Assembly: GCA_964036045.1 (NCBI GenBank)
Contig: OZ038393.1
Location: 45,562,429 to 45,626,428 of the forward strand
Length of the DNA stretch: 64,000 bases
Reading direction: 5' to 3'
Source of the DNA: Eutreptiella sp. 'Long Island Sound 2002'
Lineage: Eukaryota; Euglenozoa; Euglenophyceae; Eutreptiales; Eutreptiaceae
The translations under genes were made by a program, and so were the position numbers. Under the pieces are notes generated by a model. The model ran no database searches and was not told where the DNA came from. It saw only the letters and a program-made list of their open reading frames with translations. This document shows, in pieces, positions 37,601-50,362 of this stretch; within the stretch, counting starts at the first letter, position 1; the number at the start of each line of letters is the position of its first letter.

Positions 37601-40600
37601 AAAGCGAAGGAGGCCCCCTCCCCCCAGCTGTGGGGGCCTCGGCGATCCCCAAGGGAATGAGGCCCCCTCGCCCACGCGGTGGGGGCCTCGGTGGTCCCAA
37701 AGCGAAGGAGGCCCCCTCGCCCCAGCTGTGGGGGCCTCGGCGATCCCCAAGGGAATGAGGCCCCCTCGCCCACGCGGTGGGGGCCTCGTTGGTCCCAAAG
37801 CGAAGGAGGCCCCCTCGCCCACGCGGTGGGGGCCTCGGTGGTCCCAAAGCGAAGGAGGCCCCCTCGCCCCAGCTGTGGGGGCCTCGGCGATCCCCAAGGG
37901 AATGAGGCCCCCTCGCCCACGCGGTGGGGGCCTCGTTGGTCCCAAAGCGAAGGAGGCCCCCTCGCCCACGCGGTGGGGGCCTCGGTGGTCCCAAAGCGAA
38001 GGAGGCCCCCTCGCCCCAGCTGTGGGGGCCTCGGCGATCCCCAAGGGAATGAGGCCCCCTCGCCCATGCGGCGGGGGCCTCGGTGGTCCCAAAGCGAAGG
38101 AGGCCCCCTCGCCCATGCGGCCGGGGCCTCGGTGGTCCCGGAGCGAAGGAGGCCCTTTCGCCCATGTGGCGGGGGCCTCGGTGATCCCAAAGCGAAGGAG
38201 GCGGCCACACCCATGCCGTGGGGGCCTCGGTGATCCCAAAGCGAAGGAGGCCTCCTCGCCCCAGCCGTTGGGGCCTCGGTGGTCCCAAACTGAAGGAGGT
38301 CCCCACGTCCATGCGGTGGCAGCCTCGGTGGTCCCAAAGCGAAGGAGGCCCCCTCACCCATGCGGTGAGGGCCTGGTGATCCCAAAGCAAAGGAGGCCCC
38401 CCTCGACCATGCGGTGGACGCCTCGGTGGTCGCAAAGCGAACGAGGCCCCCCTCGCCCATGCGGTGGGGGCCTCGGTGGTCCCAAAGCGAAGGAGGCCCC
38501 CTCGCCCACGCGGTGGGGGCCTCGGTAATCCCAAAGGGAAGGAGGCCCCCTCGCCCATGCGGTGGGGGCCTCGGTGGTCCCAAAGCGAAGGAGGCCCCCG
38601 TGCCTAGGCAGTGGGCGCCGCGGTGGTCGCAAAGCGAAGGAGACCCCCTCCCCCAAGCTGTGGGGGCCTCGGTTGTCCCAAAGTGAAGGAGGCCCCCTCG
38701 CCCATGCGGTGGGGGCCTCGGTGGTGCCAAAGCGAAGGAGGCCCCCTCGCCCCAGCTGTGGGGGCCTCGGCGATCCCCAAAGCGAAGGAGGCCCCCTCGC
38801 CCATGCCTTGGGGGCCTCGGTGGTCCCAAAGCGAAGGAGGCCCCTCGCCCATGCGGTGGGGGCCTCGGAGGTCCCCAAAGCGAAGGAGGCCCCCTCGCCC
38901 ACACGGTGGGGGCCTCGGTGGTCCCAGGACGAAGGAGGCCCCCTCGCCCATGTGGCGGGGGCCTCGGTGGTCCCAAAGCGAAGGAGGGCCCCTCGCCCAT
39001 GCGGCCAGGGCCTCGGTGATCCCAAAGCGAAGGAGGCCCCCACACCCATGCCGTGGGGGCCTCGGTGATCCCAAAGCGAAGGAGGCCTCCTCGCCCCAGC
39101 CGTGAAGGCCTCAGTGGTCCCAAACTGAAGGAGGTCCCCACGTCCATGCGGTGGCAGCCTCGGTGATCCCAAAGCAAAGGAGGCCCCCTCGCCCATGCGG
39201 CGGGGGCCTCGGTGGTCCCAAAGCGAAGGAGGCCCCCTCGCCCATGCGGTGGGCGCCTCGGTGGTCCCAAAGTGAAGGCGGCCCCCTCGCCCATGCGGCG
39301 ACGGCCTCGGTGGTCCCAAAGCGAAGGAGGCCCCCTCGCCCATGCCCATGCGGTGGGGGCCTCGGTGGTCCCAAAGCGAAGGAAGTCCCCACGTCCATGC
39401 GGTCGGGGCCTCGGTGGTCCCAAAGCGAAGGAGGCCCCCTCGCCCACGCGGTGGGGGCCTCGTTGATCCCAAAGCGAAGGAGGCCCCCTTCGCCCATGCG
39501 GTGGACGCCTCGGTGGTCGCAAAGCGAACGAGGCCCCCCTCGCCCACGCGGTGGGGGCCTCGGTGGTCCCAAAGCGAAGGAGGCCCCCTCGCCCATGCGG
39601 TGAGGGCCTGGTGATCCCAAAGCGAAGGAGGCCCCCTTGCCCATGCGCTTGGGGCCTCGGTGGTCGCAAAGCGAACGAGGCCCCCCTCGCCCACGCGGTG
39701 GGGGCCTCGGTGGTCCCAAAGCGAAGGAGGCCCCGTCGCCCACGCGGTGGGGGCCTCGGTGATCCCAAAGGGAAGGAGGCGCCCTTGCCCATGCGGTGGG
39801 GGCCTCGGTGGTCCCAAAGCGAAGGAGGCCCCCGTGCCCATGCGGTGGGGGCCTCGGTGGTCCCAAAGCGAAGGAGGACCCCTCCCCCCAGCTGTGGGGG
39901 CCTCGGCGATCCCAAAGTGAACGAGGCCCCCTCGCCCATGCGGTGGGGGCCTCGGTGGTCCCAAAGCGAAGGACGCCCCCTCGCCCCAGCTGTGGGGGCC
40001 TCGGCGATCCCCAAGGGAAGCAGGCCCCCTCGCCCACGCGGTGGGGGCCTCGTTGGTCCCAAAGCGAAGGAGGCCCCCTCGCCCATGCGGCGGGGGCCTC
40101 GTTGGTCCCAAAGCGAAGGAGGCCCCCTCGCCCATGCGACCGGGGCCTCGGTGGTCCCGGAGCGAAGGAGGTCCTTTCGCCCATGTGGCGGGGGCCTCGG
40201 TGATCCCAAAGCGAAGGAGGCGCCCACACCCATGCCGTGGGGGCCTCGGTGATCCCAAAGCGAAGGAGGCCTCCTCGCCCCAGCCGTTGGGGCCTCGGTG
40301 GTCCCAAACTGAAGGAGGTCCCCACGTCCATGCGGTGGCAGCCTCGGTGATCCCAAAGCGAAGGAGGCCCCCTCACCCATGCGGTGAGGGCCTGGTGATC
40401 CCAAAGCAAAGGAGGCCCCCCTGGCCCATGCGGTGGGCGCCTCGGTGGTCGCAAAGCGAAGGAGGCCCCCTCCCCCAAGCTGTGGGGGCCTCGGTGGTCC
40501 CAAAGCGAAGGAGGCCCCCTCGCCCCAGCTGTGGGGGCCTCGGCGATCCCCAAGGGAAGGAGGCCCCCTCACCCATGCGGTGGGGGCCTCGGTGGTCCCA

Positions 40601-42200
40601 AAGCGAAGGAGGCCCCCTCGCCCACGCGGTGGGGGCCTGGTTGGTCCCAAAGCGAAGGAGGCCCCCTCGCCCATACGGCGGGGGCCTCGGTGGTCGCAAA
40701 GGGAAGCAGGACCGCTCGCCCGTGCGGTGGGGGCCTCGATCGTCCCAAAGCGAAGGAGGCCCCTCGCCCATGCGGTGGGGGCCTGGAAGGTCCCCAAAGC
40801 AAAGGAGGCCCCCTCGCCCACACGGTGGGGGCCTCGGTGGTCCCAGGACGAAGGAGGCCCCCTCGCCCATGTGGCGGGGGCCTCGGTGGTCCCAAAGCGA
40901 AGGAAGCCCCCTCGCCCATGCGGCCAGGGCCTCGGTGATCCCAAAGCGAAGGAGGCCCCCACACCCATGCCGTGGGGGCCTCGGTGATCCCAAAGCGAAG
41001 GAGGCCTCCTCGCCCCAGCGGTGAAGGCCTCAGTGGTCCCAAACTGAAGGAGGTCCCCACGTCCATGCGGTGGCAGCCTCGGTGATCCCAAAGCGAAGGA
41101 GGCCCCCTCGCCCATGCGGCGGGGGCCTCGGTGGTCCCAAAGCGAAGGAGGCCCCCTCGCCCATGCGATGGACGCCTGGGTGGTCGCAAAGCGAACGAGG
41201 CCCCCCGCGCCCACGCGGTCGGGGCCTCGGTGGTCCCAAAGCGAAGGAGGCCCCCTCGCCCACGCGGTGGGGGCCGCGGTGATCCCAAAGCGAAGGAGGC
41301 CCCCTCGCCCATGCGGTGAGGGCCTGGTGGTCCCAAAGCGAAAGAATCCCCCCCTCGCCCATGCGGTGGACGCCTCGGTGGTCGCAAAGCGAACGAGGCC
41401 CCCCTCGCCCACGCGGTGGGGGCCTCGGTGGTCCCAAAGCGAAGGAGGCCCCCTCGCCCATGCGGTGAGGGCCTGGTGATCCCAAAGCGGAGGAGGCCCC
41501 CTTGCCCATGCGGTTGGGGCCTCGGTGTCGCAAAGCGAACGAGGCCCCCCTCGCCCACGCGGTGGGGGCCTCGGTGGTCCCAAAGCGAAGGAAGCCCCGT
41601 CGCCCACGCGGTGGGGGCCTCGGTGATCCCAAAGGGAAGGAGCCCCCCTCGCCCATGCGGTGGGGCCCTCGGTGGTCCCAAAGCGAAGGAGGCCCCCGCG
41701 CCCATGCGGTGGGGGCCTCGGTGGTCCCAAAGCGAAGGAGGCCCCCTCCCCCCAGCTGTGGGGGCCTCGGCGATCCCAAAGTGAAGGAGGCCCCCTCGCC
41801 CATGCGGTGGGGGCCTCGGTGGTCCCAAAGCGAAGGAGGCCCCCTCGCCCCAGCTGTGGGGGCCTCGGCGATCCCCAAGGGAATGAGGCCCCCTTGCCCA
41901 CGCGGTGGGGGCCTCGTTGGTCCCAAAGCGAAGGAGGCCCCCTCGCCCCAGCTGTGGGGGCCTCGGCGATCCCCAAGGGAATGAGGCCCCCTCGCCCACG
42001 CGGTGGGGGCCTCGGTGGTCCCAAAGCGAAGGAGGCCCCCTCGCCCATGCGGTGGGGGCCTCGGTGGTCCCAAAGCAAAGGGGAGCCTGTCGCCCATGCG
42101 GTGTGGGCCTCGGTGGTCCCAAAGCGAAGGAGGACCCCTCGCCCGTGCGGTGATGGCCTGGTGGTCCGAAAGTGAAGGAGGTCCCCTCGCGCACGCGGTG
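28700..42200. repeat. Nested multi-kilobase higher-order repeats (1.8, 2.7, 4.5 and 4.7 kb)
   Basis: The same ordered set of monomer subtypes recurs several times. One marker frame begins at 30,308, 32,125, 34,833 and 39,551, giving spacings of 1,817, 4,525 (from 30,308) and 4,718 bp. Other markers repeat at 4,525 bp (29,558 and 34,083; 29,661 and 34,186) and at 2,699 bp (35,715 and 38,414). Copies are similar but not identical, with block-wise insertions and deletions of whole monomers. Confidence 0.8.
37490..38065. repeat. Dimer and trimer higher-order repeat marked by CAGCTG units
   Basis: A monomer variant with CAGCTGTGGGGG followed by CGGCGATCCCCAAGGGAATG occurs at 37,527, 37,625, 37,723, 37,870 and 38,017. 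The spacings are 98, 98, 147 and 147 bp, exact multiples of 49. The arrangement is two dimers followed by two trimers. Confidence 0.85.
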
Positions 42201-43005
42201 GGGGCCTCGGTGATCCCAAAGGGAAGGAGACCCTCTCGCCCATGTGGCGGGGGCCTCGGTGGTCCCCAAGCGAAAGAGGCCCCGTCGCCCATGTGGTGAG
42301 GGCCTGGTGGTCCCAAAGCGAAGGAGGCCCCCCTCGCCCATGCGGCGGACGCCTCGGTGGTCCCAAAGCGAACGAGGCCCCCTTACCCATGCGGTGGGGC
42401 CCTCAGTGGTCCCTCAGCGAAGGAGGCCCCCGCGCCCATGCGCCGGGGGCCTCGGTGATCCCAAAGGGAAGGAGGCCCCCTCGCCCATGCAGTGGGGGCG
42501 TCGGTGGTCCCAAAGCGAAGGAGGCCCCCGCACCCATGCGGTGGGGGCCTCAGCGGTCCCAAAGGGAAGGAGGCCCCCTCGCCCATGCGGTGGGGGCCTC
42601 GGTGGTCCCAAAGCGAAGGAGCACCCCTCGCCCATGCGGTGGGGGCCTCGGTGGTCCCAAAGCGAAGGAGGCCACCTCGCCCATGCGGTGGGGGCCTCCG
42701 TGGTCCCAAAGCGAAGGAGGCCCCCGCGCGCATGCGGTGGGGGCCTCGGTGGTCCCAAAGCAAAGGAGGCACCCTCGCCCATACGGCGGGGGCATCAGTG
42801 GTCACAAAGGGAAGGAGGCCCCCTCGCCCATGCCGTGCGGGCCTCGGTGGTCCCAAAAGGAAGGAGGCCACCTCGCCCATGCGGTGGGGGCCTCGGTGGT
42901 CCCAAAGCGAAGGAAGCCCCCACGCCCATGCGGTGGGGGCCTCGGTGGTCCCAAAGCGAAGGAGGCCCCCTCGCCCATGTGGTGGGCGCCTCGGCGATCC
43001 GAAAG

Positions 43006-43590
43006 TGAAGGAGGTCCCCTCGCCCATGCGGTGGGGGCCTCGGTGGTCCCAAAGCGAAGGAGGCCCCCTCGCACACGCAATGGAGGCCTCGGTGGTCCCA
43101 AAGCGAAGGAGGCCCCCTCGCCCATGCGCTGGGGGCCTCGGTGGTCCCAAAGCAAAGGGGACCCTGTCGCCCATGCGATGTGGGCCTCAGTGGTCCCAAA
43201 GCGAAGGAGGACCCCTCGCCCGTGCGGTGATGGCCTGGTGGTCCGAAAGTGAAGGAGGTCCCCTCGCCCATGCGGTGGGGGCCTCGGTGGTCCCAAAGCG
43301 AAGGAGGCCCCCTCGCACACGCAATGGAGGCCTCGGTGGTCCCAAAGCGAAGGAGGCCCCCTCGCCCATGCGCTGGGGGCCTCGGTGGTCCCAAAGCAAA
43401 GGGGACCCTGTCGCCCATGCGATGTGGGCCTCAGTGGTCCCAAAGCGAAAGAGGACCCCTCGCCCGTGCGGTGATGGCCTGGTGGTCCGAAAGTGAAGGA
43501 GGTCCCCTCGCCCATGCGGTGGGGGCCTCGGTGGTCCCAAAGCGAAGGAGGCCCCCTCGCACACGCAATGGAGGCCTCAGTGGTCCCAAA
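43006..43590. repeat. Pentameric higher-order repeat, 244-bp period
   Basis: A five-monomer cassette starts at about 43,006 and repeats at 43,250 and 43,494, the last copy being truncated near 43,590. Each cassette carries a CACACGCAATGGAGG unit, a CATGCGCTGGGGG unit, a CAAAGGGGACCCTGTCGCC unit and a GGTGATGGCCTGGTGGTCC unit. A partial relative lies near 42,070-42,190. Confidence 0.85.
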
Positions 43591-46500
43591 GCGAAGGAGG
43601 CGCCCCCGCCCACGCGGTGGGGGCCTCGTTGGTCCCAAAGCGAACCAGGGACCCTTGCGCATGCGGCGTGGGGCTTGGCGGTCCAAAAGGGAAGGAGGCC
43701 CCCTCGCCCATGCGGTGGGGGCCTCGGTGGTCCCAAAAAGAAGGAGGCCCCCTAAACCATGCGGTGGGCCCTCGGTGGTCCCAAAGCGAAGGTGACCCTC
43801 TGGCCCATGGGCCGGGGACCTCGGTGGTCCCAAAGCGAAGGAGGTCCCCTCGCCCATGCAATGAGGGCCTCGGTGGTCCCAAAGCGAAGGAGACCCCCGC
43901 GCCCATGCGGTGGGGGCCTCGGTGGTCCCAAAGTTAAGGAGGCCCCTACGCCCATGCGGTGGGGGCCTCGGTGGTCCCAAAGCGAAGGAGACCCTCTTGA
44001 CCATGCGGCGGGGGGCCTCGGTGGTCCCAAAGCGAAGGAGGTCCCCTCGCCCATGCGGTGGACGCCTCGGTGGTCGCAAAGCGAAGGAGGCCCCCCTCGC
44101 CCATGCCGCGGGGGCCTCGCTGGTCCAAAAGCAAAGGAGGCCCCCTCGCCCATGCGGTGTGGGCCTCGGTGTTCCCAAAGCGAAGGAGGCCCCCCTCGCC
44201 CATGAGCTGAGGGCCTCGGTGGTCCCAAAGCGAAGAAGGCCCCCTCGCCCATGCGGTGGGGGCCTCGGTGGTCCTAAAGTGAAGGAGGCCCTCCTCGCCC
44301 ATGCGTTGGGGGCCTCGGTGGTTCAAAAAAGAAGGAGGTCCCCTCGCCCATGCGGTGGGGGCCTCGGTGGTCCCAAAGCGAAGAAGGCCCCCTCGTCCAT
44401 GTGGTGGGGGCCTCCGTGGTCCCAAAGCGAAGGAGGCCCCCTCGCCCGTGCGGTGGGGGCCTCGGTGGTCCCAAAGCGAAGGAGACCCCCTCGCCCATGC
44501 GGCGGGGGCCTCGGTGCTCCCATAGCAAAGGGGACCCTGTCGCCCATATGGCGGGGGCCTCGGTGGTCCCAAAGCGAAGGAGGCCCCCTCGCCCATGCGG
44601 CGGGGGCCTCGGTGGTCCCAAAGCGAAGGAGGCCCCCGCGCCCATTCGGTGGGGGCCTCGGTGATCCCAAAGCGAAGGAGGCCCCCTCGCCCATGCAGTG
44701 GGGGCCTCGGTGGTCCCAAAGCGGAGAAAGCCCCCGCGCCCATGCGGCGGGGGCCTCGGTGGTCCCAAAGCGAAGGATGCCCCCTCACCCCAGCTGTGGG
44801 GGCCTCGGCAATCCCAAAGTGAAGGAGGTCCTATCGCGCATGCGGTTGGGGCCTCGGTGGTCCCAAAGCGAAGGAGGCCCCCTCGCCCACGCGGTGGTGG
44901 CCTCGGTGGTCCCAAAGCGAAGGAGGCCCCCTCGCCCATGCGGTGGGGGCCTCGGTGGTCCCAAAGCGAAGGAGGCCCCCTCGCCCATGCGGTGGGGGCC
45001 TCGGTGGTCCCAAAGCTAAGGAGGCCCCGTCGCCCATGCGGTGGGGGCTTCGGTGATCCCAAAGCGAAGGAGGCCCCCGCGCCCATGCGGTGGGGGCCTC
45101 GGTGATCCCAAAGGGAAGGAGGCCCCCTCGCCCATGCGGTGGGGGCCTCGGTGGTCCCAAAGCGAAGGAGGCCCCCGCCCACGCGGTCGGGGCCTCGGTG
45201 GTCCCAAAGCGAAGGAGGCCCCCTCGCCCATGCGGTGGGGGCCTCGGTGATCCCAAAGGGAAGGAGGCCCCCTCGCCCACGCGGTGGGGGCCTAAGTGGT
45301 CCCAAAGCGAAGGAGGCACCCTCGCCCGTACGGCGGGGGCCTCGGTGGTCCCAAAGCAAAGGGGACCCTTTCGCCCATATGGCCGAGGCCTCGGTGGTCC
45401 CAAAGCGAAGGAGGCCCCTCGCCCATGCGGTGGACGCCTCGGTGGTCCCGAAGCGAGGGAGGCGCCCCCGCACACGCGGTGGGGGCCTCGGTGGTCCCAA
45501 AGCGAACCAGGCACCCTCGCCGGTGCGGCGGGTGCCTCGACGGTCGGAAAGCGAAGGAGGCCCCCTCGCCCATGCGGTGAGGGCCTCGGTGGTCCCAAAG
45601 CGAAGGAGGTCCCCTCGCCCATGCGGTGGACGCCTGGGTGGTCCCAAAGCGAAGGAGGCCCCCTGGCCCACGTGATGGGGGCCTCGGTGGTCCCAAAGCG
45701 CAAGAGGCCCCCTCGCCAATGCGGCGGGGGCCTCGGCAGTCCGAAAGGGAATGATGCCCCCTTGCCGAATTGGTGGGGGCCTCGGTGGTCCCAAAGCGAA
45801 GGAGACCCCTCGCCCATGCGGTGAGGGCCTCGGTGGTCCCAAAGCGAAGAAGGCCCCCTCGCCCATGCAGTGGGGGCCTCGGTGGTCCCAAAGCAAAGGA
45901 GGCCCCCTCGCCCATGCGGCGGGAGCCTCAGTGGTCCCAAAGCAAAGGCGACCCTGTCGCCCATACGGCGGGGGCCTCGTTGGTCCCAAAGCGAAGGAGG
46001 ACCCCTCGCCCGTGCAGTGGACGCCTCGGTGGTCCCAAAGCGAGGGAGGCGCCCCCGCCCACGTGGTGGCGGCCTCGGTGGTCCCAAAGCTAGGTAGGCG
46101 GCCCCGCCCATGCGGCGGGGGCCTCGGCGGTCCCAAAGCGAAGGAGACCCCCTCGACCATGCGGTGGACGCCTCGGTGGTCCCAAAGTGAAGGAGGCCCC
46201 CCTCGCCTATGAGCTGAGGGGCTGGGTGGTCCAAAAGCGAAGGAGACCCCCTCGCCCATGCGGTGGACGCCTCGGTGGTCACAAAGCGAACGAGGCCCCC
46301 TCGCCCAAGCATTGGGGGCCTCGGTGGTCCCAAAGCGCACGAGGCCCGCTCGCCCATGCGGTGGGGGCCTCGGCGGTCCCAAAGGGAATGAGGCCCCCTT
46401 GCCGAAGCGGTGGGGGCCTCGGTGGTCCGAAAAAGAAGGAGGTCCCCTTGCCCATGCGGTGGGGGCCACCGTGATCCAAAAGGGAAGGAGGCCCCGTAGC

Positions 46501-49500
46501 CCATGCCCTCGGGGCCTCGGTGGTCCCAAAGTGAAGGAGGCCCCCAAACCCATGCGGTGGGGGCATCGGTGATCCCAAAGAGATGGAGGGCTCCTCGCCC
46601 CAGCCGTGGGGGCCTCGGTGGTCCCAAAGTGAAGGAGGTCCCCACAACATGCGGTGGGGGCCTCGGTGATCCCAAAGCGAAGGAGGCCCCCTCGCCCATG
46701 CGGTGGGGGCCACGGTGGTCCCAGAGTAAAGGAGGCCCCCTTGCCCATGCCCATGCGGTGGGGGCCTCTGTGATCCCAAAGCGAAGGAGGCCCCGTCGCC
46801 CACGCAGTGGGGGCCTCGGTGGTCGCAAAGCGAAGGAGGCCCCCTCGCCCATGCCGCGGGGGCCTCGCTGGTCCCAAAGTGAAGGAGGTCCCCACAACAT
46901 GCGGTGGGGGCCTCGGTGATCCCAAAGCGAAGGAGGCCCCCTGGCCCACGTGGTGGGGGCCTCGGTGATCCCAAAGCAAAGGAGACCCCGTCGCCCATGC
47001 GGCGGGGGCCTCGGTGGTCCCAAAGAGAAGGAGTACCCCTCGTCCGTGCGGTGATGGCCTGGTGGTCCGAAAGAAAAGGAGGCCCCCTCGCCTATAAGGT
47101 GGACACCTCGATGGTCCCAAAGCGAAGAAGGCGCCCCCGCCGACGCGGTGGGGGACTCGGTGGTCCCAAAGCGAAGGAGCCCCCCTCGCCCATGCGGCGG
47201 GGGACTCGGCGGTCCCAAAGCAAAGGAGGCCCCCTCGCCTAGGCGGTGGGGGCCTCAGTGGTCTCAAAGCGAAGGAGGCCCCCTCGCCCATGCGGTGGGG
47301 GCCTCGGTGGTCCCAAAGCGAAGGAGACCCCCTCGCCCATGCCCATGCGGTGGGGGCCTCGGTGGTCCCAAAGCGAAGGAGGCCCCCTCGCCCACGCGGC
47401 GGGGGCCTCGGTGGTCCCCTAGTAAAGGAGGCCCCCTCGCCCATGCGGTGAGGGCTTGGTGGTCCCAAAGCGAAGGAGACCCCCTCGCCCATGCGGGGGA
47501 CGCCTCGGTGGTCGCAAAGCGAAGGAGGCCCCCTCGCCCATGCGGCGGGGGCCTTGCTGGTCGCAAAGCGAAGGAGGCCCCCTCGCCCACCACGCGGGGG
47601 CCTCGGTGGTCCCAAAGCGAAGGAGGCCCCCTCGCCCATGCGGCGGGGGCCTCGGTGGTCCCACAGCGAAGGAGGCCCCCTCGCCCATGTGGCGGGGGCC
47701 TCGGTGGTCCCAAAGCGAAGAAGGACCCCTGGCCCTTGTGGCGGGAGCCTTGGTGGTCCCCTAGCGAAGGAGGCCCCCTCGCCCATGTGGCGGGGGCCTC
47801 GGTGGTCCCAAAGCAAAGCAGGATCCCTCGCTCAAGCCGTGGGGGCCTCGGTGGTCCCAAAGCATAGGAGCCCCCCTCGCCCATGCGGCAGGGGCCTCGG
47901 TTGTCCCAAAGCGAAGAGGGCCCCACGCCCATGCGGCGGGGGCCTTGGTGGTCCCAAAGCGGAGGAGGCCCCCTCGCCCATGTGGCGGTGGCCTCGGTGG
48001 TCCCAAAGCGAAGGAGGCCACCTCGCCCATGCGGCAGGCGCCTCGGTTGTCCCAAAGCGAAGGAGTCCCCAGGCCCATGCGGTGGGGGCCTTGGTGGTTC
48101 CAAAGCGGAGGAGGCCCCCTCGCCCACCAGGCGGGGGCCTCAGTGGTACCAAAGCAAAGGAGGCGACCTCGCTTTTCCCAAAACTAGGCCCACTCGCCCA
48201 TGCGTTGGGGGCCTCCGTGGTCCCAAAGGGAGAAAGGCCCCCTCGCCCATGTGGCCGAGGCCTCAGTGGTCCCAAAGCGAAGGAGGCCCCCTCGCCCATG
48301 CGATGGCAGCCTCGGTGGTCCCAAAGCAAAAGGAGGCCCCCTCGCACAGGCGGCAGAGGCCTCGGTGGTCCCAAAGCGAAGGAGGTCCCCTCACCCATGC
48401 GGTGGGGGCCTTGGTGGTCCCAAAGCGGAGGAGGCCCCCTCGCCCACCACGCGGGGGCCTCGGTGGTCCCAAAGCGAAGGAGGCCCCCTCGCTCATGCGG
48501 CGGCGGCCTCGGTGGTCTCAAAGCAAAGGAGGCCCCCTCGCCCATGCGGCGGGGGCCTCGTTGGTCCCACAGCCAAGGAGGCCCCCTCGACCATGTCCGC
48601 ATGTGGCGGGGGCCTCGGTGGTCCGAAAGCGAAGGACATCTGTTCGCTGATGCGGCGGGGGCCTTGGTGGTCCCGGAAGTTAAGAGAGCCCGCTCGCCCA
48701 TGTGGCGGGGGCCTCGGTGACCCCAAAGTGAAACATGCCCCCTCGCCCATGCGGCGCGGGCCTCGGTGATCCCAAAGCGAATGAGGCCCCCTAGCCCATG
48801 CAGTGGGGGCCTCGGTGTTCACAAAGCGAAGGAGGCCCCACTCCGATGCGGTGGGGGCCTTGGTGGTCCCAAAGTGGAGCAGGCCCCGTCGCCAACCACG
48901 CGGGGGCCTCCGTGGTCCCAAAGCGAAGGAGGCCCGCACACCCATGTGGCGGGGGCCTCGGTGGTTCCAAAGCGAATGAGGCCCCCTCGCCCATGCGGCG
49001 GGGGCCTCGGTGGTCCAACAGCGAAGGAGGCCCCCTCGCCCATGTGGCGGGGGCCTCGGTGGTCCCAAAGCAAAGGAGTCCGGCGCGCACATGCGGTGTG
49101 GGCCTCCGTGATCCCAAAGCGAAGGAGACCTCCTCGCACATGCGGCAGGGGCCTCGCTTTTCCCAAAGCGGCAGAGGCCCCCTCGCTCAAGCGCTGGGGG
49201 CCTCGGTGGTCCCAAAGCATAGGAGGCCCCCTCGGTCATGCGGCATGGGCCTCGGTTGTCCCAAAGCGAAGGAGGCCCCACTCCGATGCAATGGGGGCCT
49301 TGGTGGTCCCAAAGTGGAGCAGGCCCCCTCGCCCACCACGCGGGGGCCTCCGTGGTCCCAAAGCGAAGGAGGCCCCCTCGCCCATGCGGCGGGGGCCTTG
49401 GTGGTCCCAAAGCGAAGGAGGCCCCCTCGCCCATGTGGCCGGGGCCTCGGTGGTCCCGCAGCGAAGGAGGCCCCCTCGCCCATGTGGCAGGGGCCTCGGT

Positions 49501-50347
49501 GGTCCCAAAGCGAAGGAGGTCCCCTCGCCCACGTGGTGGGGGCCTTAGTGGTCCCAAAGCAAAAGAGGCCCCTCGCACAGGCGGCAGAGCCCTCGGTGGT
49601 CCGAAAGCGAAGGAGGCCCCACGCCCATGCGGTGGGGGCCTTGGTGGTCCCGAAACGAAGGAGGCCCCCGCGTCCATGCGGCGAAGGCCTCGGTGGTCCC
49701 AAAGCGAAAGAGGCCCCTCACCCATACGGCGGGGGCCTCGGTGGTCCCCAATGTTAAGGAGCCCCGCTCGCCAATGCGGCCGGGGCCTCGGTGACCCCAA
49801 AGCGAATAAAGCCCCCTCGCGCATGCGCCGGGGGCCTCAGTGGTCCCAAAGCGAAGGAGGCCAGCTCGCCCATGTGGCGGGGGCCTCGGTGGTCCCAAAG
49901 CGAAGGAGGTCCCCTCGCCTATGCGGTGGGCGGCTCGGCAAAGAGGCCCCCGCATCCATGTGGCCGGGGGCTCAGTGGGCCCAACGTGAAGGCCCCCTCG
50001 CACATGCGGAGGGGCCTCGGTGGTCCCAAAACGAAGGAGGTCTCCTCGCCAGTGCGGCGGTGGACTCAGTGGTCCCCAATGTTAAGGAGGCCCCCTCGCC
50101 CATGCGGTGGGAGCCTCGGGGATCCCAATGTTAAGGAGACCCCTCGCCCATAGGGCAGGGGCCTCGGTGATCCCACCGCGAAGGAGGCCCTCTCGCCCAT
50201 GCGGTGGGGGCCTCGGTTGTCCCAAAGCGAAGGAGGCCCGCTCGCCCAAGGGGTGGGGACCTCGGTGGTCCCAAAGCATAGGAGGCCCCCTCGCCCATGC
50301 GGCATGGGCCACGGTTGTCCCAAAGCGAAGAAGGCCCCCACGCCGAT

Positions 50348-50362
50348 GGGGGGGGGGGGGGG
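50348..50362 (+). repeat. Poly-G tract (15 G) inside a satellite monomer
   Basis: The G-run that is normally 5 long in a monomer is a run of 15 G here, directly before CCTTGGTGGTCCC. It could be a true expansion or a homopolymer length error. Confidence 0.85.

Larger units (their letters stand above)
23400..44000. repeat. Satellite A, subfamily-rich zone
   Basis: Several distinctive monomer types appear here that are rare or absent to the left: units with CAGCTGTGGGGG or CAGCCGTTGGGG in place of the CATGCGGTGGGGG core, units with GCGGTGGACGCC and GGTCGCAAAGCGAACGAGG, short units with GAGGGCCTGGTGATCCC, units with CCCAAACTGAAGGAGG, and near 24.5 kb and 25.6 kb units reading GCGGGGGAGTCT. These types recur in the same order and so define higher-order repeats. 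Confidence 0.8.
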
